A DNA stretch of 33,741 nt from Actinomadura darangshiensis (GTDB lineage: Bacteria; Actinomycetota; Actinomycetes; Streptosporangiales; Streptosporangiaceae): the NCBI RefSeq assembly GCF_004349235.1, contig NZ_SMKY01000077.1:1-33741 (forward strand), written 5' to 3'. The stretch's first letter is position 1; each line of letters opens with the position of its first letter. The translations under genes and the position numbers were made by a program. The notes under the pieces were generated by a model. It did not search any database. It had not been told where the DNA came from and saw only the letters and a list, made by a program, of their open reading frames with translations. This document shows positions 33,301 to 33,741 of this stretch, one piece after another.

Positions 33301-33741
33301 CTTCCAGAACGGGCGGTCGTTCGTCGTGGACGGCCGCCTCGTCTGGATCCGCCCGGTCCTCCAGGACGCGAGTCTGGGGACGCAGCCGACCGGCGGCGTA
33401 CGGAAGTTCAAGGTCTCCTTCGCCTCGATGATGTCCGGTGGCAAGACGGGCGGCGGCACCACGCAGGGGATCGACGGGCTGCTCCTGACCTTCTTCGGCG
33501 TCGGCACGAGCGCGGCGGCGACGCTGATCTCCGGGCTCCCGACGTTCACCGCGAGCTCGTCGACGAAGGCCGAGCAAGGCCGCGACCGCGCGCTCATCGC
33601 GGGCCGCAAGCTCTTCGTCGCCAACAACACCCGCTTCGACTCCGGCATGGGCGTCAAAGTGTTCGTGGACGGTGTGGAACGCCCGAACGACGTGCGGCTG
33701 CCGCGGCGGTTCGCCGTCGACTTCCCCGAGCCCCTCACGTC
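27311..33741 (+). CDS. Giant modular T7SS-associated protein, putative polymorphic toxin (partial)
   Basis: The frame is open from ATG 27311 (GAGGAGG site, overlapping eccC by 13 bases) to the right edge: 2143 codons and unfinished. Residues 1-110 form a WXG-like helical domain (LDAMIELGNQWILLGDALYG, FDWTGTTGTTAESTW). A hydrophobic region follows at about 113-190 (YFTMIFSFLLNVVLLPLGIA, FAAGAVVGGVTTFGIDMAAL), which may insert into or contact the membrane. Residues 250-1400 are Pro/Gly/Ser/Arg-rich with duplicated modules (GGFEVxVDIRRP, RTLDGG, VVHPGVRNF, VEYGQPVTFTF). Helical blocks and two copies of a GxPAYxxGxPVxLV-type module follow, then a folded stretch starting WYLDVSAMGEATIERVDRWT. This layout is that of actinobacterial secreted giant effectors whose toxin or enzyme domain lies at the C-terminus, outside the window. 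Toxicity is inference. Confidence 0.85.
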   Translation, partial: MADVDGDGNAPGSYTWEDFTESLDLDAMIELGNQWILLGDALYGGQTGMAADVAAFDWTGTTGTTAESTWTSNMGPVVNNAAEGAWTVGQSIHAYVEGIKEQAGKMAEEANKQYFTMIFSFLLNVVLLPLGIAASFIGLVARLIGTIVNVIGQIATRMGWLAASAAEFAAGAVVGGVTTFGIDMAALGLGTAAAGADWHVDWGQEGINIGMGAAFGGVLGGIHGWAANRNRVPIVIPPPGLRKGGGNVPATTAPGGSGGPGRGGGRPGDSRPTVTVTPDRTPINLRGDTPGQSGSRGPGGPPPKTTPDRSGTAAANSAPVREAATDTPGSAPVREAATDTPGSAPVQRHDGPHDSPALNGANRNVADPTPTPVPPVTRPPSRSPAPSTSEGTTPAGGGSRGPGGNTPVVTRPGEQDTPAPLGPPAQKRGSGGQGGFEVHVDIRRPTDPVPESSQPSFTGPGRRLGDAPAPAPVKPPVKPGDGTETGGPPSPGSRGDDGQAPPVRPDSQTTRLTLDFLPGKSGDASPKSSSGGGTPGRTAGDDAPRVTVKVERVTDPQAGPPRSPFEGEGRTLDGGTVPGRGEPTVPIRGIPEDEPGRINVWIEGQEIRVGPGELGSGTYVVHPGVRNFHVTDGDVRVHIGRDQPDPAATPQGGRQTPFGTPGRRLDDGRVVPPDDSPAPQGDSGAAPASPPPKPANVEYGQPVTFTFGDRPGGTPPGGAPPRTFSGDGHVVGGSKAPERGTPSEHAGQAAHDRSGPGDQGPPKSPLDGRRDETSSGPATVERPGRNSDTHTVPVKRDGRSSSSSPSGEGRRSGGGGAGHRPGASTIEVHPVQQRTPVSDDGTPVAQMDVGMPEPAAAPAFARPVNRGGPGESAFTGDGRVLGGPERAVPPRDGTSSGPAGTGGGKRPLPSQGGEGGSSPGKGGSGPSRDGSREPSPSRPSSSSSSSTSSNSGESSTSSMPSPSPVAPAPVDDIAPPTTQAKPAALDTPAVQGPPAVQEPVGALPHQWADGGGFEVQVDIRRPAARPGTQATTRLTLDFVPAEPGVTSPRPPSEADPNAGIADITVRVEEAQPRPAPPPRPFTGDGRTLDGGVVPARTGPSVPIRGMPPDTPGRIHIWHDGQIVEVAPGRLENGRFVVHPGVRNFELTDGTITVPVGVGRTADDPAANAGSGPRSPFDGPGRRLRDGRQIGQVVPVPPPREQQAAPGSPPPEPARVEYGQPVTFTFADEAAEPVPPATVPVEGRPLGGPETPARGTPSEHAGQAAHDRSGEKDPLEFPADRPRDRTSAGPAAARKPGRSGAPHTVASDEGRSSTPPASGRRPGASTVELQPVQQQAPLPNTGTPVIRVDVGLPEPTPAFARPVNRGQAGEPVFSGEGRTLGGSQKPAPQGEGTSVKQSSEPKAPAQGSEGGSTSTTGRPVEGAPASAGRSEPSGRRQADPAREAALEGALLADAAEAARARRDALWTAYLQADADHTSGVESSNTGARVDDLGTRVQIAALEEEAARAGAEAAGRPPVQPPRTDVPTVRLSGDYDPASSTLQLGRRPRDAADTRRWIGRNTAYEPGDPVELVVPGAASNPEAIAPFAEDLATGLGGPVRIVTDPATGAGITIPPRREPSVAESPAGSDVSTPPERSGGSRFPTRSPATTEHPQAATPELADYFRRQEDADAAWQTWGDLAAELQFARAAQASGTGGTYIDAEVNALEDALVEAEIDAGLADIGASIAAEQATEAQIRRHGPGTAAADPGPRAPGRFPAALDTVTPPAETARDGGVLVVHGELDAGAGTLTEDGRPLDLDGTVAWITGNPAYSSGMPVSLVTPGGGRPVAEGEPSFAGDLATRLGADVLVVDPATGDGVLHVPPARPDVDTDTPATAPESVPLPESVGSVSESGEAVPEPVVTVAEPVAAVPPAEDPPGTAPPRRSPWYLDVSAMGEATIERVDRWTPAEIQNRAGQVGNAVARPEDGPRLAAGIRDGLGAVLANEGTSEADIAKWQDLFQNGRSFVVDGRLVWIRPVLQDASLGTQPTGGVRKFKVSFASMMSGGKTGGGTTQGIDGLLLTFFGVGTSAAATLISGLPTFTASSSTKAEQGRDRALIAGRKLFVANNTRFDSGMGVKVFVDGVERPNDVRLPRRFAVDFPEPLT
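28261..28338 (+). repeat. Two 39-base tandem repeats in the giant gene
   Basis: Units 28261-28299 and 28300-28338 differ by only two bases, and the start of a third follows. They encode the 13-residue unit SAPVREAATDTPG twice, in the disordered linker of the giant protein. The high identity suggests recent duplication; the unit keeps the frame. Confidence 0.9.
28610..29959 (+). repeat. Large internal duplication, copy 1
   Basis: This covers residues 434-883 of the giant protein. The ordered motifs are GGFEVHVDIRRP, TTRLTLDFLP, RTLDGGTVP with VPIRGIPEDEPGRINVW, VVHPGVRNFHVTDG, PGRRLDDGR, VEYGQPVTFTF, GTPSEHAGQAAHDRSG, RPGASTIEVHPVQQ and ARPVNRGGPGESAFTGDGR. The same series recurs in the same order in copy 2, so the region is a direct repeat at protein level. 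Confidence 0.85.
30341..31453 (+). repeat. Large internal duplication, copy 2
   Basis: This covers residues 1011-1381 of the giant protein, with the motif series of copy 1 in the same order: GGFEVQVDIRRP, TTRLTLDFVP, RTLDGGVVP with VPIRGMPPDTPGRIHIW, VVHPGVRNFELTDG, PGRRLRDGR, VEYGQPVTFTF, GTPSEHAGQAAHDRSG, RPGASTVELQPVQQ and ARPVNRGQAGEPVFSGEGR. It is about 240 bases shorter than copy 1, the difference lying in the Ser/Pro/Gly-rich linkers. Confidence 0.85.
31889..32152 (+). repeat. Second-type module in giant protein, copy 1
   Basis: From residue 1527: VRLSGDYDPASSTLQLGRR, WIGRNTAYEPGDPVELVVPG, FAEDLATGLGGPVRIVTDPA, then TGAGITIPP. It alternates beta strands with one helix and matches the module at 32630 in order and spacing. 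Each copy is preceded by a helical Ala/Glu-rich block of about 70 residues. Confidence 0.7.
32630..32897 (+). repeat. Second-type module in giant protein, copy 2
   Basis: VLVVHGELDAGAGTLTEDGR, WITGNPAYSSGMPVSLVTPG, FAGDLATRLGADVLVVDPAT, then GDGVLHVPP. The shared pattern with copy 1 is NxAYxxGxPVxLVxPG followed by FAxDLAxxLG and DPATGxG. Modules with this look occur in large actinobacterial toxin-like proteins; their function is not known to me. Confidence 0.7.

Noticed and set aside
1..33741. tRNA, rRNA, insertion sequence or attachment site
   Set aside because: None of these was recognised by eye on either strand. Short mobile-element ends cannot be excluded without a search.

Overview
The window is very GC-rich DNA with GTG and TTG starts, dense long antisense shadow frames and actinobacterial gene families. 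It most likely comes from a sporulating or filamentous actinomycete; Actinomadura/Streptosporangiales-like is my guess from the type VII secretion content, not a proven placement.

Layout. (1) 1-2007: the 5' part of an AraC-type cupin regulator (-) runs off the left edge, divergent from a class I SAM methyltransferase (+). Next to it is a decayed, frame-broken gene of unknown family (-). (2) 2029-7125: an azt-type zinc import locus. A perfect-spaced Zur-like box sits between aztA (ATPase, -, broken by one extra base in a homopolymer) and an overlapping + strand operon aztB (permease), aztD-like, aztC (zinc-binding lipoprotein) and a second aztD. (3) 7122-13503: a tripartite tricarboxylate transporter operon tctC-tctB-tctA (-), divergent from crotonase, class III CoA-transferase and LysR genes (+). 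The roughly 320-base control region carries two matching ATTG-N7-CAAT palindromes, which fit LysR binding. The likely theme is uptake of a carboxylate, its activation to a CoA thioester and further conversion.

(4) 13675-16395: a large LAL-type LuxR regulator (-), divergent from (5) 16685-33741: a type VII (ESX-like) secretion cluster, all on +. It encodes two WXG100 proteins, EccD, a fusion of a right-handed beta-helix with an EccA/CbbX-type AAA+ ATPase, an acidic 208-residue protein, two more WXG100-like proteins and a three-ATPase EccC. It ends with a giant gene that is still open at the right edge (>2143 codons). All five small proteins end with the YxxxD/E export motif. The giant protein starts with a WXG-like, membrane-associated region followed by long Pro/Gly/Ser-rich duplicated modules, the architecture of a secreted polymorphic-toxin-like effector whose C-terminus lies outside the window. 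No eccB, eccE or mycP is present in this window.

The most interesting parts are the T7SS cluster with its beta-helix-AAA+ fusion and giant duplicated effector, the doubled AztD genes beside a frameshifted aztA, and the paired palindromes in the tct control region.
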